A DNA stretch of 64,000 nt from Bog-375 sp049587755 (GCA_049587755.1 JBAVEN010000016.1:1-64000); one strand, 5' to 3'. Positions 46,838-55,775 are shown, counted from the first letter of the stretch. Numbers and translations are program-made. Notes: a model not told the origin generated them from the sequence alone.

Positions 46838-48655
46838 CTACCGCTGGCCTTTGCTCAATTCCAGCGATTTCTCGAGGTCCGCATTGCTCCCGGCCGTGTC
46901 GCCCAGCCCGCGCCGCGCCGCGGAGCGGTTCTGGTAAGCATTGATGTAGGTCGGATCGATGCGAATGGCGTTATCGAAATCGCTGAGGGCTTCCGTGAAA
47001 TGCTTCAGCCGCAGGTGTGCGTAACCGCGCGCGTTGTAAGCCCGCGACGCCGAGGGGTCGAGCTCGATCGCTTCGCTGAGCGGAGCAATCGCCTCCTCGA
47101 ATTTCCCGTCCTGGATCAGCTTGCGCCCTGCCGCTTGGTCGGCGGCCGACGATTTGCCGGCCTGGGGCGCCGTCTTCGGCGCCGCCATTGGCTTCAGTAC
47201 CGGCTTCGCCACCGGAGCCGGCGGTTGGGGCGGTGGCGCCGCACTCAGCTTCGGTGGCGCCGCAGCGGCGATGGGTGCCGCTGAAGTGGCCGCCGCAAGC
47301 GGGGGAGCCGCTGGGGCTGGCGCTGCCTTGGTCGCGGCGGCCTGGGGGGACGCGTTCGTTGTTGGCGTGGCCGCTGTCTCGACCTTCGCCTCCGCCTTCG
47401 CGGGTGCCGCTGCCGGCGCGCCCGGCAGATTCACTGAAACCGTGTCCGGCATCGTCTCCTTGGCGCGCGCGGCGTCGATCTCTTGTTGCACTTTCCTCTC
47501 CGCCATCGCCAGCAGTTGCCGGGTCTCCGCGTTTTCCGGCTCCAGCAGCGCGGCGTGCTGCAAGTCGGCAACCGCCTCATCGTAGCGTCCCAGCAGGATG
47601 TAGTCGCCCCCCCGCGCCCGCCACGCTACCGCCAATGCTGGATTGAGCGTGATTGCCGTCGTGCGGTCGGCAAGCCCTTTTTCGTGTTCTCCCAGTGCGT
47701 GGTAGGACGCGGCGCGGTCGATGTAGGCCTCGGGGTTCTTCGGGTCCACCTCCACCGCGTGGTTGCGGTCCCGCAGCGACTCCTCGAATTTCCCTTGCTG
47801 CGCAAAAACCGTGCCGCGCGCCAGGTACAGGCGCACATCTTTCGGGTCCAGGCGGATGGCTTCCGTGTAATCCGCCGCCGCTCCGTCCTTGTCGTCGAGC
47901 ACCTCTTTCACCGCGCCTCTCGTGCGCAGCGCGCGCACGTCCTCCGGCCGCAGCCGCACCGCCGTGTCCAGGTCCGCCAGCGCGTGCCGGTAATCGCTCA
48001 CGGCGGCGTACGCCAGCGCCTGCTCGATGTAAACCTCCTCGTAATCGGGGCGGACCCGGAGGCACGAATCGAAGGCTTCAATCGCGTCGCGGAAGCGCCT
48101 CTCCGCCGCCCGCGCCATGCCCAGGCCTTTATCCGCGTCCGTGTTGTCCAGCCGCAGCGCCAGAGCCCGCGTGAAATCCGTCGCCGCCTTTTCGTAATCT
48201 CCCAGCGCCAGCTCTTCGTTTCCTCGCCCGGCGTACACTTCCGTACGTTCCAGCTTCATGCCGATCGCGGTGGTGTAGTCCTGAATGGCGCGCGCGCTGT
48301 CGCCCGCTTTGGCGAAGTAGTCGCCGCGCGCCCAGTAACCTTGCGCGTCGCCCGGCTGCAAGCTCACCGCCTGTTCCAGGTCGGCATGGGCCCGGTCGCG
48401 GTCGCCGCTGGCCAGGTAGTCCAGGCCCCGCGCGCGCAACGCCGCCGCGTTGCCAGGGTCGTCCTCGAGAGCTTCCGAATAGTCGCTGATGGCTTCCTCG
48501 CGGCGCCCCGCCTGGTCGGCGCGCTGCCCTCGCTGATACGCCGTTTGCGACTTTCTCTTCTCGGGTTTCTTTTCCGAAGAGAAGCCGGGAACCGTCGCTC
48601 CCAGGAATACGAGCGCCAGCCCCAGGTGCGCGAGACAAGACTTTCGGTTTCGCAT
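46838..48655 (-). CDS. Secreted TPR-repeat protein with Ala/Pro-rich linker
   Basis: About 605 residues from the ATG at 48655, which opens on a signal peptide (CLAHLGLALVFLGATVPGFS). Some ten TPR units follow (about 40-400), for example DYSEALEDDPGNAAALRARG. A long Ala/Pro/Lys-rich linker stands at about 415-520, then three more TPR units to the C-terminus. The linker is typical of periplasmic proteins that span a distance. Role unknown. It is divergent from the B12 riboswitch operon. Confidence 0.8.
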   Translation of the reverse strand: MRNRKSCLAHLGLALVFLGATVPGFSSEKKPEKRKSQTAYQRGQRADQAGRREEAISDYSEALEDDPGNAAALRARGLDYLASGDRDRAHADLEQAVSLQPGDAQGYWARGDYFAKAGDSARAIQDYTTAIGMKLERTEVYAGRGNEELALGDYEKAATDFTRALALRLDNTDADKGLGMARAAERRFRDAIEAFDSCLRVRPDYEEVYIEQALAYAAVSDYRHALADLDTAVRLRPEDVRALRTRGAVKEVLDDKDGAAADYTEAIRLDPKDVRLYLARGTVFAQQGKFEESLRDRNHAVEVDPKNPEAYIDRAASYHALGEHEKGLADRTTAITLNPALAVAWRARGGDYILLGRYDEAVADLQHAALLEPENAETRQLLAMAERKVQQEIDAARAKETMPDTVSVNLPGAPAAAPAKAEAKVETAATPTTNASPQAAATKAAPAPAAPPLAAATSAAPIAAAAPPKLSAAPPPQPPAPVAKPVLKPMAAPKTAPQAGKSSAADQAAGRKLIQDGKFEEAIAPLSEAIELDPSASRAYNARGYAHLRLKHFTEALSDFDNAIRIDPTYINAYQNRSAARRGLGDTAGSNADLEKSLELSKGQR

Positions 48656-48668
48656 CGCTTTATGAATT

Positions 48669-48678
48669 AGTGTACACT
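48669..48678. promoter_or_regulatory. 10 bp palindrome in the divergent promoter region
   Basis: AGTGTACACT is a perfect palindrome between the TPR gene and the cobalamin riboswitch. The riboswitch transcript must start close to it. No regulator is known. Confidence 0.3.
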
Positions 48679-48689
48679 CGAAAAGTACC

Positions 48690-48845
48690 TGATTGTCCGC
48701 TGGTGTACGGGAAGCCGGTGCAAATCCGGCGTGGCCCCGCCACTGTAAGCGCGGAGAATCGCCCATTAGAAGTCACTGTTCCAGCAATGGAATGGGAAGG
48801 CGGGGCGATTCGTTGATGCGCAAGCCAGGAGACCGGCCAGCGAGA
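48690..48845 (+). ncRNA. Cobalamin (AdoCbl/B12) riboswitch
   Basis: The conserved elements occur in order: GGTGTACGGGAAGCCGGTGC, then AAATCCGGCGTGGCCCCGCC, ACTGTAAGCGCGGAG, GGGAAGGCGGGGCG, and the B12 box AAGCCAGGAGACCGGCC at 48822-48838. The core is complete. It lies directly upstream of the BtuB-like receptor gene, whose ribosome site is 27 bases after the box, which suggests control of translation initiation. B12 excess should repress the operon. Confidence 0.95.
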
Positions 48846-48880
48846 CTGTTTACTTTCGGCTCTCGAGGGAGGAGCCTTGA

Positions 48881-51085
48881 ATGCATATACGTCTCCAGGG
48901 CCTTGCGGCCTTGCTCCTGCTGTTTTCGGCCGGCCTTCCGGCTGCTTCCCTGAAAGGCACGGTTACCGACCCGTCCGGCGCACCTGTCGTGGGCGCCCAG
49001 GTGGCCGTCTCAGTCCCCGCCGGAATCGCTGCCCGCACTCTCACCGGCATCAACGGTTCGTTTGATCTCGATACCGCCGTCGCCGCCGCGCCCGATGCCA
49101 GGCTCGTCGTAGCCGCGCCGGGATTCCGCACCGCCGAAATCGCTCTCTCCGCCGTATCGCAGCCGCTGGTGGTCAAACTGGAACTGGCGCCGATCGAGGA
49201 CGCGGTGAGCGTCGTCGGGTCCGCCATCGACGTTCCGGCCAGCCAGCAAGGCGGCAGCACCAGCATCCTCACCAGTGAAGAAATCCGCCAGAGCAACCAG
49301 GCGCAGGCGGTGGACCTGTTGCGCTATCTCCCCGGTATGGTCTTTAGCCAGACCGGATTCACCGGCGGCCTGACCTCGCTCTATCTGCGCGGCGGCTACG
49401 ACGATTTCAATCTGGTCGAGATCGATGGCGTGCCCGTCAATGGCTTCGGCGGCACCTTCGATTTTGCCCACATCCCGGCCGAGGAATTGGACCGCGTCGA
49501 GGTCATTCGCGGCCCTCAATCCGCCGTCGCCGGCGAGTACGCCAACTCCGGCGTGGTCAACTTCGTCACTCGCGAAGCCGGCGCCGCGCCCAGCCTCGAT
49601 ATTTTGTCTGAAGGCGGCACTTACCAGGAGCATCGCTTCGGTATCGCCGGCGGCGACACCCTCGCCGGGTTCGGCATCGCCGCCGCGGTTTCGCGCCTCG
49701 ACGACAACGGCCCGGTGCCCAACAGTGACTACCACAATCAGAACCTGATGCTCAACCTGCTGCGCCGCTTCCGCAGCCAGTCGCTCAACTTCCATGGCGA
49801 TTTCGATTCCAACACCGTCGGCGAGCCGGGCCCCTACGGCTCCGATCCCGACCACGACTATACCGGCATCGACACCGTCAGCCGCAGCAAGAACAACTTC
49901 TCCGATTACCTGCTCCATTACCAGGTCGACCTGTTTTCGGGGCGGGTTCAGGAGGATCTGTTCGCATCGTTCTTCCTCAACAACAACGGTTACACCAGCC
50001 CTTACGGCTTCAGCTTCAACAAAGACCTGCGCGGCCAGGGCGAGTGGCGGATGACGGCGAGTGTCAGGCCTTGGTACACGCTGGCCTTGGGCACGGTCGA
50101 GACCGTCGAGGAAGTGCGCAACAGCTACGTCACGGACGCAAGCTCCGATACCTTCCCCATCCGCCGCAACGATACCGCGTTTTACGTCGAGAACCGTTTT
50201 CAACTGCCCGGCGGCTGGATGATCAATGCCGGCGTGCGCGCCGAATTTCTGAACACGGGCGCCATTCCTACCGATGGCTACTCGCGTCCGGCCTTTCCCG
50301 CCCAGTCCGTCAGCGCGGTCGACCCCAAACTGGCGGCGGCTTACAGCCGCGGCGGCACGCGCCTGCACGCTTCCTTCGGCACCGGCTTTCGCCCGCCCAC
50401 GGGTTTCGATCTGGCTTACACCGACAACCCGTCGCTCAAGCCCGAGCGCACGCGTGGCTTCGATGCGGGCGTGGAGCGCCGCTTCTTTCACGACACGCTT
50501 TCTCTCGACGCAACCTTCTTTTACAACCGCTACTACGATCTGATCGTCATCCTGGGCGGCAATCTCTCCGTGCTCAGCCACTACGAATCCGACAACATCG
50601 CCAACTCGCGTGCCCTGGGAACGGAGTATTCGGCCCGGCTCCGGCCCGCGCGCTGGTTTTACATCACCGGCTGGTACACGTGGCTCGATTCGGAAATCCT
50701 CTCGCTCAACGGCGCCGCCGGCCTGGCGCCGGCGCCCTTTAGCGTGGGCCAGCAGTTGCTGCGCCGCCCGGCGAACTCGGCCGCCTTTGCCGCCACCTTC
50801 ACCCGCGGCCGCGTATCGGGGGGGCTGGACGGCTACTTCCGCGGCTCGGTCCTCGATGTCGATCCCAGCTACGGCGCATCCGCCGGCTTGTTTCAAAACC
50901 CCGGCTACGCCAACCTGGGCGTCAATCTCAACCTCGCGCTGGGACGCGGCCTCACTGCGTACGGCAACCTGCGCAATGCGCTCGATCAGCACTACGAAGA
51001 GGTGTTCGGCTATCCGTCACCGCTCCTGAACTTCGTGGCTGGCTTGAAATGGTCGCTCGCCGCAGCCAAATCCGGAGCAAAATGA
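48881..51085 (+). CDS. BtuB-like TonB-dependent vitamin B12 receptor with N-terminal regulatory-like domain
   Basis: Outer-membrane receptor of 734 residues. A signal peptide ends near LFSAGLPAAS. A carboxypeptidase-regulatory-like domain (about 22-105, starting LKGTVTDPSGAPVVGAQVAV) precedes the plug (TSEEIRQSNQAQAVDLLRYL, then VEIDGVPVNGFGG and VEVIRGPQSAVAGEYANSG). A 22-strand-type barrel follows; the extreme C-terminus is WSLAAAKSGAK, with the last aromatic not terminal. Control by a B12 riboswitch and the downstream adenosyltransferase make cobalamin or a cobinamide the likely ligand. Start ATG at 48881 follows GAGGGAGGAG. Confidence 0.92.
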   Translation: MHIRLQGLAALLLLFSAGLPAASLKGTVTDPSGAPVVGAQVAVSVPAGIAARTLTGINGSFDLDTAVAAAPDARLVVAAPGFRTAEIALSAVSQPLVVKLELAPIEDAVSVVGSAIDVPASQQGGSTSILTSEEIRQSNQAQAVDLLRYLPGMVFSQTGFTGGLTSLYLRGGYDDFNLVEIDGVPVNGFGGTFDFAHIPAEELDRVEVIRGPQSAVAGEYANSGVVNFVTREAGAAPSLDILSEGGTYQEHRFGIAGGDTLAGFGIAAAVSRLDDNGPVPNSDYHNQNLMLNLLRRFRSQSLNFHGDFDSNTVGEPGPYGSDPDHDYTGIDTVSRSKNNFSDYLLHYQVDLFSGRVQEDLFASFFLNNNGYTSPYGFSFNKDLRGQGEWRMTASVRPWYTLALGTVETVEEVRNSYVTDASSDTFPIRRNDTAFYVENRFQLPGGWMINAGVRAEFLNTGAIPTDGYSRPAFPAQSVSAVDPKLAAAYSRGGTRLHASFGTGFRPPTGFDLAYTDNPSLKPERTRGFDAGVERRFFHDTLSLDATFFYNRYYDLIVILGGNLSVLSHYESDNIANSRALGTEYSARLRPARWFYITGWYTWLDSEILSLNGAAGLAPAPFSVGQQLLRRPANSAAFAATFTRGRVSGGLDGYFRGSVLDVDPSYGASAGLFQNPGYANLGVNLNLALGRGLTAYGNLRNALDQHYEEVFGYPSPLLNFVAGLKWSLAAAKSGAK

Positions 51086-51089
51086 GTTT

Positions 51090-51725
51090 ATGAGCAAGGA
51101 ACAGTTCGATCCGCCTCACCTGACCATCAGCCGCGTCTATACGCGCGGCGGCGACGAAGGGGAAACCGCGCTCGCCAGCGGCCAACGAGTCGCCAAGGAC
51201 GGGCCGCGCATTGAAGCTTACGGCACGGTGGACGAATTGAACGCCTTCGTGGGCGCAGCGCGCGCCACCGCCGAGGCGCTGGTCGACCGCGACGGCCGCG
51301 CCTGGACGCTGGTGCCGGTTCTGCTCCGCATCCAGCACGAGCTGTTCAACCTGGGCTCGATTCTCGCCACCTTGCCCGAAGACGTTCACCCGCGCCAGCC
51401 GCGCGTCACCGCCGAAGAAGTGACTCGTCTGGAAACCGAAATGGATCGCATCAATCACGATATGGCGCCGCTCGGTTCGTTCGTGCTGCCTGGCAGCGGC
51501 CGCTTGAATGCCGATCTCCACCTTTGCCGCGTCGTTTGCCGCCGCGCGGAGCGCGCCGTGGTGGCCCTGGCCCGCATCGAAAGCGTTCCGCCGGAGGCGA
51601 TTCGCTACCTCAACCGGCTTAGCGACGCATTTTTTGTTTGGAGCCGCTGGGCAACGCACATCACCGGCGATCCGGAAACTTTGTGGGATCCGAACCATGC
51701 CAGTTCGGCTCATACTGATAGATAA
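51090..51725 (+). CDS. PduO-type cob(I)alamin adenosyltransferase
   Basis: Transfers adenosyl from ATP to cob(I)alamin or cob(I)yrinate diamide. The protein has 211 residues and the PduO/MMAB fold. The ATP-binding N-terminus is RVYTRGGDEGETALASGQRV (canonical TRTGDxGxT). EAYGTVDELNAFVGAAR and the C-terminal RYLNRLSDAFFVWSRW follow. It sits four bases after the receptor stop, so imported B12 can be adenosylated by a gene under the same riboswitch. Confidence 0.93.
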   Translation: MSKEQFDPPHLTISRVYTRGGDEGETALASGQRVAKDGPRIEAYGTVDELNAFVGAARATAEALVDRDGRAWTLVPVLLRIQHELFNLGSILATLPEDVHPRQPRVTAEEVTRLETEMDRINHDMAPLGSFVLPGSGRLNADLHLCRVVCRRAERAVVALARIESVPPEAIRYLNRLSDAFFVWSRWATHITGDPETLWDPNHASSAHTDR

Positions 51726-51745
51726 TCAATTTAAGGAGAACACGA

Positions 51746-52258
51746 ATGAAGAACAATACGTCGAGGCCGCTGGCCGTCGGCCTCACGATCCTGGGTATGC
51801 TGGCGCGCCTGGTGCCGCACGCGCCGAATTTCGCGCCGGTGGGCGGCGTCAGCTTGTTTGCCGGCGGCCGGCTCAGCGGCTGGAAGGCTTACCTGTTGCC
51901 GCTGGTGCTGATGCTCGTCACCGATCCGCTGGTCGGCGGCTATTCGTTCGCGACTCCGTTCGTATATGCCAGCTTCCTGATCTACGTGTGGATCGGCTCG
52001 CGGCTGCGCGCCACCCAAAGCCCGCTTTCCATCGGCGCCGCGGCGACGGTGGGCAGCGTTCAGTTCTTCCTGATTACCAACTTTGGTGTGTGGCTGAGCT
52101 CCACTGCTACCTACGCGCACACCGCCGCCGGCCTGATGGCCTGCTATGCAGCGGCAATTCCGTTTTATGGCCGCACCTTGCTGGCCGACCTGTTCTATTC
52201 GGCCGCCCTGTACGGCGCCTACGCCCTGCTCAGCCGCCGCATGGCCGCCCAGAATTAG
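51746..52258 (+). CDS. DUF6580-family integral membrane protein, candidate B12 transport component
   Basis: 170 residues, about five to six membrane helices. The N-terminus ARLVPHAPNFAPVGGVSLFA with the following KAYLLPLVLMLVTDPLVGG is the pattern I associate with DUF6580, a family with a topology like small substrate-binding membrane (ECF S) components. It starts 20 bases after the adenosyltransferase gene with an AAGGAGAA site and so falls under the B12 riboswitch. A role in inner-membrane cobalamin passage is inferred from context only. No ATPase is nearby. Confidence 0.7.
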   Translation: MKNNTSRPLAVGLTILGMLARLVPHAPNFAPVGGVSLFAGGRLSGWKAYLLPLVLMLVTDPLVGGYSFATPFVYASFLIYVWIGSRLRATQSPLSIGAAATVGSVQFFLITNFGVWLSSTATYAHTAAGLMACYAAAIPFYGRTLLADLFYSAALYGAYALLSRRMAAQN

Positions 52259-52370
52259 AAGACGCGCGACCCGGCCTACGCGGGCATCGCCCCGCCCGGC
52301 CTCCACAGTCCGCGCGCTCCTCGCCGGTCATGCCCGGCGCTCTTCGTATTGGCGTTATGATGAGCTTGGG

Positions 52371-53324
52371 ATGGCGCTGATCGCGGTTTCTGGGCATCCG
52401 GGCTGCCGGTTTGAGGAGGTTGCGCGCATCACCGCGCAGAGGCTGGGTTTCGAACTGCTGACGCAGGCGCGCCTGGAGGCTCTGGCCGCGGAGGAATTCG
52501 GCTCCGAAGCCCGCGTCCCCGATAAGGCCTGGGCCAGCCTGGCCACTTCCGTCCTGGCGCGCCTGGCCACGGCTCATCACATCGTTTACTGCGCCGCTGG
52601 AGGTGAGCTCCAGTCGCGGCACTTCCCCGGTATGCTGCGCGTCCACGTGGTGGCGCCGGAAAACGTGCGCATCGGCAACATCATGCTCGATTGCCGCTTG
52701 GAACGGGCCGCCGCCCGCCAGCGCCTGCTCGAGCTCGAAGCCGCCGACCGCGCCAGCCGCAAGGCCAGGTTCGGCAAAACCCGCGCTACCGCCGATCTGT
52801 TCGACCTCGTGCTGAATGCTGAAACCGTGAGCAGCGAACAAATGGCCGAGCTGATCGACCGCACCGCCGCCTCGCTCGCCTTGACGGAACGCGGCTTTCT
52901 CTCCGCCGCGGCCGAAGCGCAACTTCAGTTCCAGATGCGCCTCCGCCTCGCCCGCTACGGCATCGTGCCGCCCGACAAAATCACCATCCGCAAGAAGCTT
53001 TTCGCCAACCCCAGCGAGGAGATGTTCGCCAACCTGCTCGACTTCTATCGCATCGCCTGGGAATACGAGCCGCGCAGCTTCCCCGTCCAGTACGACCGCG
53101 ACGCCAACCCGACCGAATCGTTCACGCCCGATTTCTATCTGCCCGAATTCGACCTCTACGTGGAACTGACCACCATGAAACAGTCGCTGGTCACTCGCAA
53201 GAACCGCAAGGTCCGTTTGCTGCGCGAGCTTTATCCCCACTTGAACATCCAGGTGTTCTATCAGAAGGATTTTGAGAATCTCATCTTCAAGTACGGCCTT
53301 GCCCAGCGTCCGGTGACCGCATGA
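52371..53324 (+). CDS. Degenerate cytidylate-kinase-like domain fused to a PD-(D/E)xK-like C-terminal domain
   Basis: About 317 residues. Residues 1 to about 155 follow the cytidylate-kinase-like family (LIAVSGHPGCRFEEVARITA, QRLGFELLTQARLEALA, then a lid-like RASRKARFGKTRATADLFDL). The P-loop reads SGHPGCRF and lacks the GK(S/T) needed for phosphate binding, so kinase activity is doubtful. Residues about 215-317 (SEEMFANLLDFYRIAWEYEP) have a restriction-endonuclease-like pattern: Asp254 in FTPDFYLPEF and Glu265 in YVELTTMKQ, with Thr where the catalytic Lys is usual. The stop overlaps the hpt start, so the two are co-translated. Function unknown. Confidence 0.65.
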   Translation: MALIAVSGHPGCRFEEVARITAQRLGFELLTQARLEALAAEEFGSEARVPDKAWASLATSVLARLATAHHIVYCAAGGELQSRHFPGMLRVHVVAPENVRIGNIMLDCRLERAAARQRLLELEAADRASRKARFGKTRATADLFDLVLNAETVSSEQMAELIDRTAASLALTERGFLSAAAEAQLQFQMRLRLARYGIVPPDKITIRKKLFANPSEEMFANLLDFYRIAWEYEPRSFPVQYDRDANPTESFTPDFYLPEFDLYVELTTMKQSLVTRKNRKVRLLRELYPHLNIQVFYQKDFENLIFKYGLAQRPVTA

Positions 53325-53869
53325 GCGCCGCCTTGCCGCCCGGGATTGAACGGGTCCTGTTCACCGAAGAGGAGATCGGCCGGGGCATCGCCGAACTGGC
53401 CGCCCGCATCTCGCGCGACTACGAAGGCAAGACGCTGAAACTGGTCGGCGTTCTGAAAGGCTCTGTGTTTTTTCTCACAGCCCTGGCCCGCTCGCTCGAA
53501 GTCCCGGTAAAGATAGACTTCCTGGGCATCTCCAGCTTCTCCAACCGTAGCGGCGCTCCCGGCGTGGTGCGCATCGCCAAGGACCTCGATGACAGCATCG
53601 AAGGCGAGGATGTCCTGCTCGTCGAGGATATTGTCGATACCGGATTCACCCTCCGGTATCTCCTGCAGAACCTGGCCGGCCGCGCGCCCAACTCGCTCGC
53701 CGTTTGCACGTTCCTCGACAGAACCAGCCGCCGCATCGTGCAAGTGCCCGTCGATTACCGCTGTTTTGAGATTCCCGACCGCTTCGTGGTCGGATTCGGC
53801 CTGGATTCTCAACAGCTTTACCGTAACCTGGGCTACGTGGCGGTGCTGAAGCACGAGAAAACCGCGTAA
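53321..53869 (+). CDS. hpt: Hypoxanthine phosphoribosyltransferase
   Basis: Purine-salvage enzyme of 182 residues that adds PRPP to hypoxanthine or guanine. The PRPP loop is VLLVEDIVDTGFTL (about 95-108). VGVLKGSVFFLTALARSL, DFLGISSFSNRSG and the C-terminal FEIPDRFVVGFGLD complete the family pattern. The ATG at 53321 overlaps the preceding fusion gene by four bases. Confidence 0.95.
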   Translation: MSAALPPGIERVLFTEEEIGRGIAELAARISRDYEGKTLKLVGVLKGSVFFLTALARSLEVPVKIDFLGISSFSNRSGAPGVVRIAKDLDDSIEGEDVLLVEDIVDTGFTLRYLLQNLAGRAPNSLAVCTFLDRTSRRIVQVPVDYRCFEIPDRFVVGFGLDSQQLYRNLGYVAVLKHEKTA

Positions 53870-54095
53870 CCGCGCCACCCTAGCCATGCCCGGTCCTGAC
53901 CAGGTCTAACTTCCTGCATCAAAACACTTGAGAATTGCTCGATTGCGGCTCACCACTTAGCTGGATGCGCGAAGCGAATATTGTTAATTCGCACACTGGA
54001 AGCGTTTTCTGGCAGCGCCGTACCAGATTTAGTCATCCGGTTTTAGTAATTCGGGATTAGAATAGGAACAGAAATCGGAAAGGTCGTGTGCACCA

Positions 54096-54488
54096 ATGAG
54101 GTCTCGGATACTCTTCATTTCCGGGCGTCATGACGATGCCCGCCAACTTTCGCGGATGCTGGGATCTCTTCCCGTTGCCATGGAGCACGTCGAAACCTAC
54201 CAGCAGGCACGCACTACTCTTCGGCAGTCCGACTACGATGTCCTGTTAACCGAAGCCGTCCTACCCGATGCAAGCTGGCTGGATGTTCTGCATTTGGCCC
54301 GCGAGATCCCAGGCGACGTGGAGGTGATCGTCACCGATCCCCACGCCGATGCCCGATTCTGGGCCGAGGCCCTCAACCTGGGCGCGTACGACGTGCTTAC
54401 GCAGCCATTCTATGCGCCCGAGGTGCGGCGCATCTTGTACAACGCTTGTTCGCGGCCGAACTATCAGGTGTATTCCGCCGCCGTATAG
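54096..54488 (+). CDS. Pseudo-receiver (degenerate response-regulator domain)
   Basis: A 130-residue stand-alone CheY-like domain. The phosphoacceptor Asp is replaced by Glu53 (YDVLLTEAVLPD), and the switch Lys by Gln103 (YDVLTQPFYAPEV). The acidic pair Asp13-Asp14 and the Thr at about 80 are kept. Loss of Asp and Lys means it should not be phosphorylated in the usual way; Glu may mimic the active state. No kinase or output domain is next to it. A hairpin terminator follows. Confidence 0.8.
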   Translation: MRSRILFISGRHDDARQLSRMLGSLPVAMEHVETYQQARTTLRQSDYDVLLTEAVLPDASWLDVLHLAREIPGDVEVIVTDPHADARFWAEALNLGAYDVLTQPFYAPEVRRILYNACSRPNYQVYSAAV

Positions 54489-54516
54489 AATTCTCTCCAA
54501 GCAAAGAAAGATCACG

Positions 54517-54549
54517 TCGCCCGGCTCGCCTCTTCGGCGAGCCGGGCGA
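54517..54549 (+). terminator. Rho-independent terminator after the pseudo-receiver gene
   Basis: A perfect 14 bp stem (TCGCCCGGCTCGCC with GGCGAGCCGGGCGA) closes a 5-base loop (TCTTC). The sequence after it is only modestly T-rich (TTCTTCTG), so termination strength is uncertain. Confidence 0.7.
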
Positions 54550-55088
54550 TTCTTCTGCGCATTCCAGGCTCCGGGGCCGTGCCGGACCGTTCGTCATCCG
54601 GCTACTTCGGGATTGGCGCGGACTCTGTGCCGCTGTCCTTGAGATACCTCGCTGCCGCCATCTGGCCCCAGGACTTCTCACCGCTGGACGCTGCCTTGAT
54701 TGCCCTTTGCCTTCTTGATGTTCTCCCGCTGCTTCCGAAAGTTCCTTATTGGAGCCGCGGGTCGCGCACCGCGGCACTTAGCCGCTTGAATAACTGCCGG
54801 CTTCTCGTGAGCTTACTGAGTGCAGTGGTCGGCGATCAAGTTGTATTTGATAAAATCAGATCTCTTTTACTGAGTAATGGTCATCTTTCCACAAGTTGAC
54901 GAAAATCCCACCGGCGCAGCGGTGGAACGCGTTCAGAGAAAACGCGTGGCGAGCCAGCGGAACTCGAACTTGTGGGATACGGATCGCCGGCACTGACCGT
55001 CAGATTGCGCGATCCCGAAAAGACAACGCGGTTGCCCGGTGATGGCCCTTCGGTAATCGCTTAGGAAAAAGTCTCGAGGCGCAGGTGT
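54550..55088. other. Intergenic stretch of about 0.54 kb
   Basis: No gene is recognised. A 106-codon frame at 54579-54899 has no family resemblance and irregular composition. A small hairpin (CCACCG with CGGTGG) stands at about 54909-54926. Confidence 0.5.
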
Positions 55089-55775
55089 CTAAACGCACTC
55101 TTTGCGACGCTTGCGAACGGCTACGCCCAAGCCTAGCAGCGCACCGCCCAGCAACATCATGGTGGAGGGTTCCGCGACCGTATCGGCTTCCGTGTACCGG
55201 TTACTTAAATCGACGGCGACCCCGCCGCTGGTTGCGTCGATTATGTTGAAGGTGTCCGTGACATCGAACGCAAACCCATCGAGGCCGGTGATTGCGCCCG
55301 AGGGGACGGTGACGCCAGAGGTGTCTGTGATCGTCTCGCTCCCGCTGCCTGTTCCACTGGTTGCATTCACGATCTTCTGCCATGTGGCAACCGCGCCGCC
55401 TTCGTCTTGCAGCCCCGCAGTCGCCAGGATGATCGCATAGTTGGCCGGATCCAGGCTTGCCGGAGAAGCGGTTGGGTCCAGCGCAATGTTATATGTCAGT
55501 TGGAAGTTGCTAGTGAAGCCGTTGCCGTCATCCAGGTTGAAGAGGACAATCTGGTCCTGCGTGCCGGAGAACCCGAACGTGGCGATTACACCGGAATCGA
55601 TGCTGCCGGAGGTGATATCGAAATTCGTGAAAATATAGTCTCCGGCTTCGCATCCGCCCTGGCTGATCAGAGTGGTAAATACTATGGACCCGCTGCCACA
55701 GGGCTGCAGCGGGTCGGCGCTGGCAATGGCCGACAACACCAAAACCCCAAGCACGAGACCGAGGGCCCTCCGCAC
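55089..55775 (-). CDS. PEP-CTERM sorting-signal protein
   Basis: About 228 residues. The GTG at 55775, after an AGAGAG site, opens on a signal peptide (RRALGLVLGVLVLSAIASA); the frame continues to 55823 with a TTG alternative. The C-terminus has the exosortase signal: AEPSTMMLLGGALLGLGVAV followed by RKRRKECV (PEP-like motif, hydrophobic helix, basic tail). The body is rich in Thr, Ser, Asp and Gly and matches no enzyme family. It should be processed by an exosortase that is not encoded in this window, and become a surface or matrix protein. Confidence 0.85.
   Translation of the reverse strand: MRRALGLVLGVLVLSAIASADPLQPCGSGSIVFTTLISQGGCEAGDYIFTNFDITSGSIDSGVIATFGFSGTQDQIVLFNLDDGNGFTSNFQLTYNIALDPTASPASLDPANYAIILATAGLQDEGGAVATWQKIVNATSGTGSGSETITDTSGVTVPSGAITGLDGFAFDVTDTFNIIDATSGGVAVDLSNRYTEADTVAEPSTMMLLGGALLGLGVAVRKRRKECV

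Noticed and set aside
54579..54899. 106-codon open frame after the pseudo-receiver
   Set aside because: Irregular composition, no family pattern, lies behind a terminator without a promoter.
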